Shown here piece by piece: positions 21,376 to 32,776 of a DNA stretch of 64,000 nt. The DNA lies in contig CM068373.1 in NCBI GenBank assembly GCA_034769895.1, forward strand, positions 280,209,158 through 280,273,157, read 5' to 3'. The first letter of the stretch is position 1, and each line of letters opens with the position of its first letter. The stretch is from Magicicada septendecula (lineage: Eukaryota; Arthropoda; Insecta; Hemiptera; Cicadidae). The notes below the pieces were generated by a model. The model saw only the letters and a program-made list of their open reading frames with translations. It searched no databases and was not told the origin of the DNA. Position numbers and translations under genes: made by a program.

Positions 21376-24300
21376 AATAATACATTAAATCTTGTAATTA
21401 AATATAAACTAAATAACTATAAGATTAGGAAGTTAATATAAAACCATAAGTGGTAGGGGGTAGATGTTCCCCACTTGCCCCAGAGCGGTTCGTCTACTTC
21501 AGGGACGCGCCCCTGCCCACGCGAGCCTTGGTTTTCTCCATTTACCCTTATTTTCGGAGGAAGCTTCGTCCTTACCTTTAGTCCTAGTTCATGACCTCTT
21601 AATGATCCTTACCCTTTCTATCTTCCCGATTTCCTTAACCATCCCATTAGAGAAAACAAAACAATAGTTACATAAATTGGCACACTTTTTGGAACCATTT
21701 GATTGCCTTAATTCTAAATAATACATTAGGGTAACCCTCAAAATTAAATAAACTGGCGTTATTTATGAATTGTAAACTCATCCCTTAATTAGGTAGGTAG
21801 TGAAGAAGTTTTGTGGCTGAGTAGACAACGAAATAAAATTTTCTGTATAATTTAATAGAATTATGGTATATAGAGATGGGGTTGTAGATTAGTGGTTGTG
21901 GTTTGTTTTGTAATTTGAAAAAAAAAAAAAAAAAAAAAGAGGAGGGTAGTTCATTATATTTACTGTAGGGGTTCTATTCGTCTTCCATCGCATCTCTGTA
22001 TACTATGATTCTGTACATATAAAGCACAACCTATTCACGGGTAGTTAAGAAAAAATAATTTGTGAAAACATTTTACAGTAAAAGCTATGTAACCAAACGG
22101 TTTAATTATTATTTTGGGGTACCTGCTATGTTAGGTTATGAGTAGGGGATAATGGTATTTAGAATGTGATTGTGGAGGAATTTAAAGAGAGATTTGAAAC
22201 AAATGATGGAATGTTTGTAAAATTTATTGAAGTCTTAAGAAAAACTGAAATATTAGACTAATTAGAATCTTTTTGATAAATGTAATTAAAGTAATGGAAA
22301 TTGTTTTGAATGAACGAAGAGATTAAATTAAATTTGAGTCGTCCCTGGAGTAACTTAATAATATGAAGGTTAATGATGTGTGTAACTTCATTTTTATTCA
22401 AATTGAACTGTAATTTTATATATTTTATACATTAACGGCATATAACTGTAATTAACGCTAAACTGTTTTGAGTGGAGGTTATTAAAGAATTTTTAAGTTA
22501 AACAAATAATTTAAAAAGGTTAATTTTATTACAGAAGCAAAATTAATTCTGATCTGAAGTGGTACCAGTTGATAGATATGTTAACAAAAAGATTTATAGA
22601 AACAAAAAATTTGTAGGGAGTATATGTGTCAGTATATGACGTAACCATGAATGTTTAGACTGGGGGAGTGTTTATAACTGTGTTTATAACACCAGTCTGG
22701 CAGACAACTGTTTATGTAAACAGGTATGTTGTATGTTTTGACTAATGTCTACAGCCAAGTGTTGAAGCTGCTAACTGTTGCAGTTTGATGAATCAATGCC
22801 AAGAGCAGATTTTATTATGAAACAAAAGAAACATCTGATGTGATGGAATGTAGATAATATTCTTTTTAGGCCCCTTTGTAAAATGATATTTAAATAAATA
22901 AAGTTGTTTCGAACAAATGAGATTGAAATAATGTAGGTAATATTTTATGTCGGATCCTTTTGAAAAATGTAATTAATTTTGAAAGTGTTAATTAAAACAA
23001 TATGCATTACATTTAATGAAAGGTAATTAAATAAATTAAAAAGATAATTTTTGATAATGACTTTAAATCTATGTTGATCTGAATTTTGATTGTAATGATA
23101 AAATAAATAATTGATAAAAAACATAATGATTAAAATATGCATTTAAAATTGAAAATTGAAGGAAATGTTTGAGCTGAAACGGTGTTTGGAAAATAAGATG
23201 TGTATATTACTGCCCAAGTAACTTGTATCAATGACAATCTAGGTTTTATGTTTGTAACTGTAGATTCCCCACCTAAGTGCGGTCATGACCTCACCGGATC
23301 ATGACCGTGAAAATAGTAATTATGGCAAATCATGAATTTTACTTGATATAACCGGCTTGTGGTTTGTTTTATTTTGTTAACCCGGTGGTTTGTTAGATTT
23401 AGTAGGGGGGTTATTTTTTGGGGAATCTACTAAATTTTGGAACAGGGCTATTTTCACCCAGATAGGGGTGGTCGTCCATTAGGGGTGTATAAATCAAAAA
23501 TAGTAGGTGTAATACCGAATTTTATTGTAACGCCGAAGCAAGGATGGGGGTGGAATAAAAGAAAAAAAATGTCCACCCCTTCCGCATCAGTCCTTGTGAA
23601 AGCAACTGGATGCTACAGTCCAGGGGGGGTAATAGTGAGTGTGGATGGGCGGTGACCCAGTTACAGGTCACGAGGGAGATGTGGTTTACGGCTAGGATGA
23701 GGCTGACAAGGGCCAAGATGCCTAGCGCAGAACACCTTAATATGTAACGGGTATCCGGGGCTAAGGGATTAAAAAGGGGGGTAGTAGAAGAAAAAAAAAA
23801 AAAGAAAAAAAAACATTTTTTGGTGTCTGCCAGCAAATGGCTGTTTTAAATTCTGACTGTATTATTGTTCATGCGTATTAATAGTGTTATTGAATTATAT
23901 TGTTTAGAATATATGTATAATCAAACGTTAGGATAAGGCAGTTCATGTTTAATTAAATATTCAATTTATTTGTTTTTTATCAGTAATAATAACAAAGAGA
24001 ATTAATCTATTTAGATAAGGGATTTTTTTGTTTGGACACAATCTGATTTTGAACTTAAAAGAATAGTGAATTTAAAGATGAATATTTTGTGATTTTAAAT
24101 GATGAGTTTGTTTAAAAATATTATAGGTGTATGTATGCGCCCAGTATTTGCCAAAGGCGACCCAGTGTGCATAAAAAGGGGAAACATACCGGTTGAGGAT
24201 CTGGCATGATCTGAGCCAGGGAGTTGGATTTTTTGGGGAAACATGTTAGGAGGTGAGGTGCGCTGGGGTGCTTATCTGTTCGATTTTTCGGTGTTGGGAT

Positions 24301-24487
24301 CTCGTACAGAGAAGTCCAGTGATCTCGTTCAGATGCGTCCATAGTCGCCGAGCCAGGGGGGTTGTTTACCCATGAGGTATAAGAACAAATGGGGGGCTGT
24401 TGGCACCATATCCTCACCGGTCCTCTTAGGGGTTTAGCAATGAGATTTCTTCTGTTTCGACAGAAGATTTCTCATTGGGGGGGGTAT
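21376..24487 (+). other. D 3' non-coding region with structured RNA elements and polypurine tract
   Basis: No gene is visible in 3.1 kb after pol, and no envelope gene. It contains a run of about 20 A near 21920. Hairpin K has 9-bp arms CGGTCATGA/TCATGACCG (23280-23288, 23299-23307). H1 is GTGACC/GGTCAC (23652-23671), and a CTGGA/TCCAG stem lies near 23605-23625. A terminal hairpin (24438-24477; CAATGAG/CTCATTG and TCTTCTG/CAGAAGA) precedes a run of eight G plus TAT, the likely polypurine primer. The block 24130-24437 is shared with E. Confidence 0.75.
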
Positions 24488-25726
24488 TGTAATGGGGCGA
24501 ATTAGAAGGTTTCTTATTTTTTATTAATTTTGGTTCGGATCTTATTAAAATTGCACAATTTACTTCATATATGTGTCCAGTCCTTGGTTGAATCTAACTC
24601 GCAGTCTAAACAATGCAAAGGCACGCTGTAACTGTGTTGTGAAAAGAATGCATTGTCAACTGTAGCACACTTCCAAGAACTTTGCGATTGTGTGACGTCC
24701 ACTCACCAATGCACAAGCACCCACATCTGCGGAGCGCCTAACTTTACATAAACGAAAGAAAAGGCTGTGAAATATCATCGACGCATAGCACACGTAAATC
24801 CTGTGTGCCAGATGTACAGCTACTAAAACTTCGACAACGAAGGCTGCGAACAGCGATGAAATTCGTTCGCCGGCAAGGCAGTGATGTCTGTCCACATGTA
24901 ACATCGTCACAAAAAGTTCATCCCAGTCAAATAACACCTTCAGACCGCGCGGTCATATAAACATTTTGCTTGAGCGTAACTAGTGTCGGCCGACCTAACC
25001 AGTGAGACCCCGTAACAATTGTATAAAAAGTGAAGCGGTAAATCAGAACGGAACCAGTGAAGTGAACGAATCGAAAATAAAATGTGGTGAAGAGAAAAAG
25101 ACAAACCTTCGGACATATACGTACAACGCGACGCATGATGACGAGAGGAACGACGCCGGTTGGGTAATCATCGATCAATATAATTATGTCATTTTATAAA
25201 GAGGTACTAAATAATTAAAATGGGGAATTAAAAAATGTGTGAGTGTCGAGTGTGAGCATTGCTGGGTCGTCTCAAAATTAGAATTTAAGTAGTACTTTAA
25301 GAACTTTATATTTTTTTTCAGTAAAGAATAATATTAGAGAATATGTAGCATTTATTTATATTGTTTGGAAAACAACTCTCGGAGAAAGACAATTCAACAA
25401 TAATGAATCTTCACAGTATATCAGAATAGATAAACTACTATGTTTGGTGGACATACGTTTTTTTTGAAAATGATAAAAAAGATCAATGTTAGTTTTTGTG
25501 ATTAAATGAAAGAGTACAACAATAATATTTAATGTCAAAGAATGAGTAAATAAATACAGCTATTTCTGAATATAATTGAAAGTATGATTTCTTGAATAAT
25601 GTTAACCTAAGTCACGCTTATTCTTCACGACTTCGTGCTAAGAACTTTGGACCCGAGAAAGGTAAGAGTTGTGAGGAGTGTATATTATTTTTAATAATTT
25701 TTTTACAATAAATCACTAGCTTCTCA
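24488..25726 (+). repeat. 3' LTR of D
   Basis: 1239 bp, the counterpart of 7382-8616. It carries the same promoter block (GACCGCGCGGTC at 24943-24954, TATAAA at 24956-24961). It is followed by ATCC, the target duplication. Confidence 0.92.
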
Positions 25727-25730
25727 ATCC

Positions 25731-27166
25731 CTAACATGTGAGCTGGTTCAGTTCAGAGAGGCACTGTACGCTACTTCCTCTGCTGTACAATACTTCACTT
25801 CTTATTTGAGTACAGAGGCAAATCATCTCTGCTCAAAAAACACATTAATACTGCTGGAATTATCTACAGACAGTTATTAAAAATTATATCAGAATAGTAC
25901 ACTTTTGTTACTATTTAAAAAATATCTTTGGATACTTCACTTCTTATATTGCTCAGAGATTTTAAAAATTCCTATCTCAGTTGTTCTTCTGACTTGTTGA
26001 CTTGATGGTTATTTCATGTGGTATCATGGTGGGAAGCTCTTTTATTAAGATAATTATCAATTTTCCTTATCATATAAAGTTTTTTGGTTATTAGTGCTTT
26101 ATTCCTTTCTGGTTTTTTATTACAATCTGCTTTGGTTTATAGTAGCATATATTTTATGACACTTTTGGTTTGTTTCTCTGTTTTTATTAGTTCCACTTGT
26201 TCCATGTTCTAGAACTTTCTTATAATTGTCGTTATTACAATTGACATTTAATTCATCATTATTTCATTATTGATTTGTTTAATTACATCTATATCTTTGA
26301 TTTTATTCTTAAATTACTTCTCTCTTGTTCTTTATTCATTCAAATGAATGTTTTAATTAATTTGTTAATGAGGTCATTGTTTCTCCTTATACCACTTCAA
26401 ACTTTTATCATTTTTATATTTCCACATAAGTTTCTGTATTTAATCATATTTAATCAATCTAATCGTATCACTGATTTTTATTCCTTTTTATATCATTTTA
26501 TTGAAGGTTTCCACACTTTTATTGGTTGAAATTAGACATTAGCATACTCTTTCAGAATTACTTGGTTTAATTCTAAATTCCTTTTCTTTCATATATTTCA
26601 TCATGATTTTCCATAAGTATGGTAAATATATTGTATTGGTACCATAAATATGGTATGAATTCTCTTCCTTTTATTTCCACCTTAGTTTTTTCATTTCTAG
26701 ATTGTAGTAAAGTGCTCTTACTTAATTTTTTTATTTATTGGTAGGTGTTTAACCTCTCACAATTCTTCTCTATTTATTTTCTCAAATGGTTTCTTTCAAA
26801 TTATCTGTAGTAAATTGTTTTTACACTGTTTTTGGCATTTATATGGTTTATCAATATTCAAAATTCTTTCTTTCTATATTTCCATAAAGTTTTTATAAAT
26901 AATTGGTTTGTAAGGTGTGCTTACACTATTTTTTAAATTTTTATGATTTTTCACTATTCAAAATTCTTTTTTATATTTCTCCTAAATGGTTTTCTCATAA
27001 TAATTGTAGTAAGGTGATCTTACAATGTTTTAGAATTTTCACTTTTTATTCAAAATTCTCTCTTTTTATTTTATATTATATTTCTAAAATGTTTTTTCTC
27101 AAATAATTGGTTTGTAATGTGACCTTACAATATTTTAGAATTTTTATTTTTTAAATTCATTTCATT
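25731..27166 (-). other. C 3' non-coding region with decayed ~100-bp repeats
   Basis: AT-rich, no gene. It continues the C sequence interrupted at 7377. Between about 26560 and 27140 a motif of the form GTAGTAAGGTGATCTTACAATGTTTTAG recurs about every 100 bp in degenerate form (near 26705, 26810, 26910, 27005, 27110), interleaved with TTCAAAATTC and ATTTCT blocks. It resembles the F non-coding stretch at 39100-39500. Confidence 0.65.
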
Positions 27167-30100
27167 TCATTCTTCATGATATTTCTTCATGGATGCCTGA
27201 TTATAGACACCCTTTTACCAGAGCCCATCTCCTTAATTTCATAGGTGTTATTATTTTTGTCTTTGGAGACTATATAGGGTCCAGTGTATAAAAGTAATAA
27301 TTTCTTAGTTATCCCTTCCAGTGAACTCCCTATTTTTTAATAAAACGTTTTCACCAATGGTATAGGTAACTGTTTTACCCATCCCTTTATTATATTTAAT
27401 CCGCCGTTTCTCCTGGTCTTCGGCCACCTTGTTATAAAATTTAATTTTATCAAAAATATATTTATTTTCCCTCGGGAACTCCAATATTTTTTCGATCTCC
27501 CTTGGGGGTTGTCTTTCGTACATGGCGGAGTATGGGGTAATTCCTATGGCTGGGTGGTATGCCAGGTTGAGGAATTCTTCTGTGGCCTCTAGATATTCTT
27601 GCCATCTCCTCTGTTGATCGTGGCAATACGTTCATAATATTCGCCCCACCTCTCGCAATACTCTTTCTGCCGGGTTACTGCTCGGGTGGTATACCGAGGT
27701 TTTATAAGTATGAACTCCCATCGACAGTAGTGTATCCCGCCATTTTTTTCCCTTGAACTGGGTTCCGTGGTCGGTGATGATCGAAACTGGTTTTCCGACG
27801 TCTGGGAAGTACTGGTTGGTTAAGATATCGAGAATTTTATTTGTAGTCGCCCGATTCGCTGGGTATAGCTTGATGAACTTCGTGAAATGGTCCATCACGA
27901 TGACTAGATACTTGTATCTGTGTCGACCCCCACTGCAGGGAAATGGCCCGCAGATGTCCAGAAATACTTTTTCTAGCTTCGCCTGAGATGTGATTGGAAT
28001 CATTTGCCCTTCCTTTTTCTCGTTATTTGATTTCACGAGTTGGCGAATGCGGCAACTCTTTATATATTTTCGGACCTTCCGATTAATATCCTTAAGGTGG
28101 CAGCTCTCTTCCAGGGCCTTTATCACCTTTAAGGCGCCCATGTGCCCATATCGAACATGATAGTTCTTTACTATCTCCTTTTCGATATGGGTTAGAATGA
28201 CAACTTTCCATTTTTCCTTCTTCAGAGATGGTTGTATAAATAGTATATTGTTGTGTATTTTATAATATTGGGTGATAGTCTCGTCCCCTGCTTCTAATCT
28301 TGTTTTAATGGATTGTAACTTTGGGTCTGCTTGTTGGTGTGTGCTCAGGTTTTCCAATAATGATTCTAGATCGGCTCTGTTACTAAGAATGTGGTATACT
28401 TTAAGTATACTTTCCTTTCCCCCCTCGAATGTTTGTTTATTAATGTCTATTCGAGACAACACGTCCGCAACGACATTCTTCTTTCCGGGGATGTACTCCC
28501 ACTTAAGATCATACTCTTGTAGTAACAGTATCCACCGGGTCAACCTTCCGTGACTTAGTTTACATCTCCTTAAGAACGATATGGACTTATGGTCTGTCCG
28601 GACGGTAACGGGGTAACCAAGGATGTATGTGCGGAATTTTCCACATGCGAACACTACACTTAACAACTCTTTTTCAGTGACGTGATAATTCTTTTCGCAC
28701 TGATTCAATGCTCTACTGGCAAAGCAAATCACGAGATGTTCGCCCTCCTCATCCTCTTGATACAATGTTGTGCCGAGACTGATGTCGCTGGCATCGCAAT
28801 TCAGGAAGAACGGTTTGCTGAAATCCGGATGGCGAAGTATGATAGGTTCCAGAAATTTCTGTTTAATCAGTGTTAAGGTCTTATTTTGTTCTATACCCCA
28901 TATCCATTTATTCTTGGATGACAGTTGCGGCTGAAATCGTGCGGTCAACTCAGAATACTTTTCCTGGAACTTGCGGCAGTAATTACAGAGTCCCAGGAAT
29001 GACTGTAATTGCCTTCGATTCTTCGGTGTTGGAAAGTTTTGAATCGCTTCTACTTTTTCAGCCGATGGTGAGATTCCCTGGTCGTTCAATATAAATCCCA
29101 AGAATTGAATTTCCTTGGCTATGAAGTGAGATTTCTCTAGCTTTAGCATGATGTTATTCACCGCTAATTTCCTTAACACATGTTCCACATGGTAGCAGTG
29201 TTCCTCCCAAGTTTCTGAGGACACTAGAAAGTCATCAACGTACACGTAGGTGAACTGTAGTGCTTCCTGGCCAAGTATCTGGTCCATGCAGTGTACAAAG
29301 ACTGCGACTGAATTCACCAGTCCGAAGGGCAACCTCTTAAACTGGTAGTTCCGCCCTTCGAATATAAAGGCCAGATACTGGCGACTCTGTGGATGTAATT
29401 CTACCTGCCAGTAGCCACACACCGTGTCCCAGGTACTAAAGTACTTGGTACCGTGGAACCGTTTCAAAATCTCTTCAATCTCACCGGGCGAAGTCCTGTC
29501 ATTAATAATCATCTTATTAATCTCCCGCGCATCTAGGCACAAACGGACTTGTCCGTTTTTCTTAGGAATAGCCACGATAGGACTTGTGTATGGGGATTGG
29601 CTACTCTCTATAATGTCACGGTTAATCATTTTTGTTATTTCAGCTCTTACTGCTTCCTTTCATGATTGCGCGATGGGGTAAGACTTCCGGTTAAAGTCCA
29701 CTGTGTCTCGGAACTGTATAGTACACTGGAAGTTTTTTACTTTACCGGGCTCGTCAGAAAATACTGATTTATACTGTTCGTATATGTTAATTAATTTATT
29801 TGCTTGGTGTTGTTGCAATCCTTCTCCTGTTATACCGCTCCGGAAATCCCTGATCTCCTGGATCTTCTGGGACCATAAGTCCTCATTAGCGTTATCGTCT
29901 ATCTTCTGTTCAATAATCGAAGATGGATGTATATAATTGATCTTACGAATCTGTTGGTGGATATTGTTAGGAATTACTTGGTCGCTACCCACCAAGTTAG
30001 CCGTCCAAGTGTGTGTGTTTGTAAATAGTGACAATTTCTCTGTTCGCAAATCAATTATGGCGGAGTTCCGCCTGAGCACATCACACCCGACCAATATATT

Positions 30101-30555
30101 AAATGGCAGCCCACTCGCCACTAAGAATTCCATTTCGATAGCTATACCGCAGCTCATCACACTGGCGGAGACTTGCCTTTGTATTGTTTTATTTTGTCGG
30201 CCAGTTGCACCTAACAAAATAATATTGTTTAACGGCAACGTCGGTAATGTTCTTCCGCATTCTCTTTGTATTCTTTCCAACTCAGTTGTACTTATTATGG
30301 ATACGTTGGAACCAGTATCGATCATTAAATTGGCGGGGATTCCTTCTACCTCCGCATTTACATGTATTATTTCGTTATTAATATTATTGGTGGGACTAAT
30401 ATCGTCCTCTTCCAATAATTCATGTCGGATGTTCTTCAGGTAGTTACAACCGATTATAGTGATACGATTATTTTCTTTTTTATTTGTCAACTCATTATAA
30501 TACCCAGGTTTTAGGAGCAGCAACGGGTTCCGATGATTTATTACTGCCTCCTCCC
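27167..30555 (-). pseudogene. pol: C pol: protease, RT, RNase H, integrase (decayed)
   Basis: Minus strand, in the -1 frame relative to gag. Protease with DTG (MIDTGSNVSII) lies in 29660-30523. RT with YVDD (VYVDDFLVSS), RNase H and integrase with HH/CC-like residues and D, D, E (VFLDICGPF, IITDHGTQF, HPSSNPAERV) lie in 27632-29629. The integrase tail is 27167-27630. Lesions are TGA at 29660-29662 and TGA at 27632-27634, both plausibly from CGA (Arg), and a frameshift in a run of A at about 27331-27338. The integrase Cys pair is also altered (the second C-x2-C reads CRIRQL). The enzyme set is complete apart from these, so the copy is recently dead. Confidence 0.9.
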
Positions 30556-32705
30556 GTTTAAAGGCTCGACATCATTGTTATGGTGTGTCGCACTGGTGGA
30601 TGCATCATTCGGGATACCTTGAATGGTTCCCTGCCGCTCGGTTCGACGATCTACCGGTTGTTCGTTGTTGGTCAGCCGTTCGGTGTTATCTAAACTGGTA
30701 CTCCTCCGTCTTGCAGGAATGTACCTTGGTTGTTCCCGTTCTTGGCTTCTCCGCCTATCTTCGTATTCGTGATAGCTGTTTCTTCTCTGGCGGTAGTACC
30801 TCCGTTGGGGACCATCTTCCGCTCGAATGAAATTTACTCGCGGTCGAGAAAACCTATTATTATTGGGGTTACTATTCGGTGGACTACCACGATTATTATT
30901 ATTATAGTACCGATCGTTATTATAATTGGGGCTTCTCTGACTATTAGGGTTTGGGTGGTATTGGTTTCGGTTACCCTGACAACCATTATTGGGTCGGTAA
31001 TTGTTCGTATTATTCTGCACTTGATTATTATTATTATTATTATTGTTGTTGTTTGTTTGTGGATAGGCTCTATTTCCTTGGTAGGTGTTGTTGTTGGTCG
31101 TACCATGGTTGTTATTTGGATAAGTCCTATTTTCTGGCCGATCATTTCTTCTCTGGCTTTGTCGGTAGTATTCCTCGTTTTCGTAGTTCTCGAGGAGTTC
31201 GGTCATGGCCTGTATGGTCTTAATTTGGCTGCCTCTCCTCGCTCGAATCACTTCCTCATCATAATGATACGAGAGTTTATTGATTAAACATTCTTCCGGT
31301 ATGGCCGGTTCCAAATGTTTGGCCATACATACCTTGCCGAGGAAATACGCCGTCATGGAACTACCCACTTGTTGTTTATAGTGGCCGTGGCATATAATGT
31401 CACGTATTAGGTTTTGGGTCGTTTCAGACCAATACTTTGCCTTGAAGAGGCTTTTAAATTGCTGGTAGTTCTCTATATCACTTCGGTTGGCCATCCACCA
31501 ATGATCGCTCATCTCCCGAAAAGACTCGTCTAAAAGTTCTCGGTTTTGGACCCATCTGTTTCCTCTATGTTTGTCCATGTATTCTTCAATTCGGGCCAAG
31601 AACTCCATTGGCTTTCGTTTATATTGTCTGAAGTTTAGCCATTCTCTATGTTCAGACATGGGGAAATTATTGTAGCCAGTCGGCCGGTTTCTGATTACCT
31701 CCATTTCTTCCTGGCTCTGTCGCACTTGTCCAGTGATATTTGTCATCACTGGATGATTTCTTCCTTCCATACCGTCGCATCTTTCTATGACATGGGTTCG
31801 CACCTTATTTATTTCTTCCTGTGCTACCTTTTGGTTTTCCTCCCATTTAGTTTTCTGGTGTTCTTTGACCTGGGTAATTTCCTTATTTATTACCTCCCTG
31901 ACTTCCAGTACTTCACACTCCGTCTGACGGCATCTTTCGTCCACTTCCCTGATCTGTTGGTTTACAACAACTACCTCTTGTTCCAACTTTTTAACTATGG
32001 ATTTCTTAGTGTCTGTTATTTTTCTATTCAACTCTTCCTTCGCTAACTCGATTCTCTCATCTAACTTGTTCATGTTCTCCTGGTTGACTTCCCTTAACTC
32101 TTCTCTCAGTAGTTGGTTATCCTCTCTCAATTCTTCCAACCTCTCCCCCATTGTCTCTTCCATTTTCTTGTTATTTTCTCTTAATTCTTTTTTTAACTGT
32201 TGGTTGTCACTTTCTATCTTCCTACTGGTTTCTTCCATTTCTCGTCCATCTTCTTACTCAAGGATTGGTTGTCCTCCTTCAGATCTTTGATCTTCTTATT
32301 CAAGGATTGGTTGTTCTCCTTCAGATCTTCCATCTTCTTATTCAAGGATTGGTTGTCCTTTTTCCTTTCCTTGTTGTTTTCCTCCATTTTCTCTTCCAAA
32401 CTCTTATTGGTATTTTCTATCTTATTACCCAATTCTTCCTTTGTGGAATCCAGTTTCTTATCCAAGTCTTCCTTTGTTACTTGGTTATTCATTCTCTCCA
32501 TCATCTGCCTGAACATTTCTTGTGTTGTCATGTTCTCTGTTTGTGATGGTTTCTCAGGTTGTTCCTCTGGTGGTGCAGTTTGTTTATCTTCCACCGGTGT
32601 TACTAACACTTCCGGATCCTCCACGGGTGTTGCCTCCTTATCTCCCATGTCAACTTCTTGTTCAGCCTCTGCCGCCCTCTTCTTAGAAGTAGCTCGTCGT
32701 TGCAT
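30541..32705 (-). pseudogene. gag: C gag, one frameshift
   Basis: Two overlapping minus-strand frames, 32214-32705 and 30541-32238, form one gag of about 720 residues broken by an indel near 32214-32240. The N-terminus is basic then Pro/Glu-rich. A long coiled coil follows, including a 14-residue unit repeated about three times (42-bp DNA repeat, 32255-32365). The capsid-like part is in 31200-31680 (KAKYWSETTQNLIRDII). The tail is Asn-rich (a run of ten Asn near 31025) and then Arg/Ser-rich (RRRSTSLDN). No CCHC knuckle or RanBP2 finger is present, so RNA binding would rest on the Arg-rich tail (inference). ATG at 32705 follows a short leader. Confidence 0.85.
30556..30562 (-). promoter_or_regulatory. 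-1 frameshift heptamer TTTAAAC, C gag-pol
   Basis: On the minus strand the gag codons read CCT TTA AAC GGG and the gag stop TAA comes 12 bases later. The heptamer T TTA AAC is in the correct phase, and the -1 frame is open straight into pol. A candidate stem follows (GGAG-G-CAG with CTGCTCC, one bulge), weaker than in D and B. Confidence 0.75.
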
Positions 32706-32776
32706 TTTGCCTCCTTCTCTACGGTATAATCGCTGCCAAGCTTAAATTAATTAAGCCCTCTAGTTGGACGCCAATT
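32706..32776 (-). other. C leader and primer-binding site
   Basis: On the element strand the 5' LTR ends GTGTTACA, followed by AAT and TGGCGTCCAACTAGAGGGC. The site begins TGG and resembles that of F (TGGCGCACCAACTAG), supporting a common lineage. The gag ATG follows within about 70 bases. Confidence 0.7.

Larger units (their letters stand above)
7382..25726 (+). mobile_element. Element D: gypsy LTR retrotransposon, host of nested E
   Basis: D is 18.3 kb here, about 10.9 kb without nested E. LTRs are 7382-8616 and 24488-25726. The target duplication is ATCC (7378-7381 and 25727-25730). The order is LTR, PBS, gag (split by E), -1 frameshift signal, pol, about 3.1 kb non-coding 3' region, terminal hairpin, polypurine tract, LTR. 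LTRs differ by about 15 changes in 1.24 kb (eye count, about 1.2%). Gag is intact in frame after removing E and one GGTA. Pol has two one-base deletions and one stop. No envelope gene is visible. Confidence 0.92.

Noticed and set aside
21918..21941. Poly-A run as the tail of a LINE or processed gene
   Set aside because: No homologous body or target duplication was seen; it lies inside the D non-coding region.
21376..24130. Possible envelope gene after D pol
   Set aside because: No long frame, signal peptide or membrane segment; the space is non-coding with hairpins.
29937..30443. 168-codon plus-strand frame opposite C protease
   Set aside because: Antisense shadow of the pol gene.
30730..31287. 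185-codon plus-strand frame opposite C gag
   Set aside because: Low-complexity Ile/Val-rich shadow of the Asn-rich gag tail.
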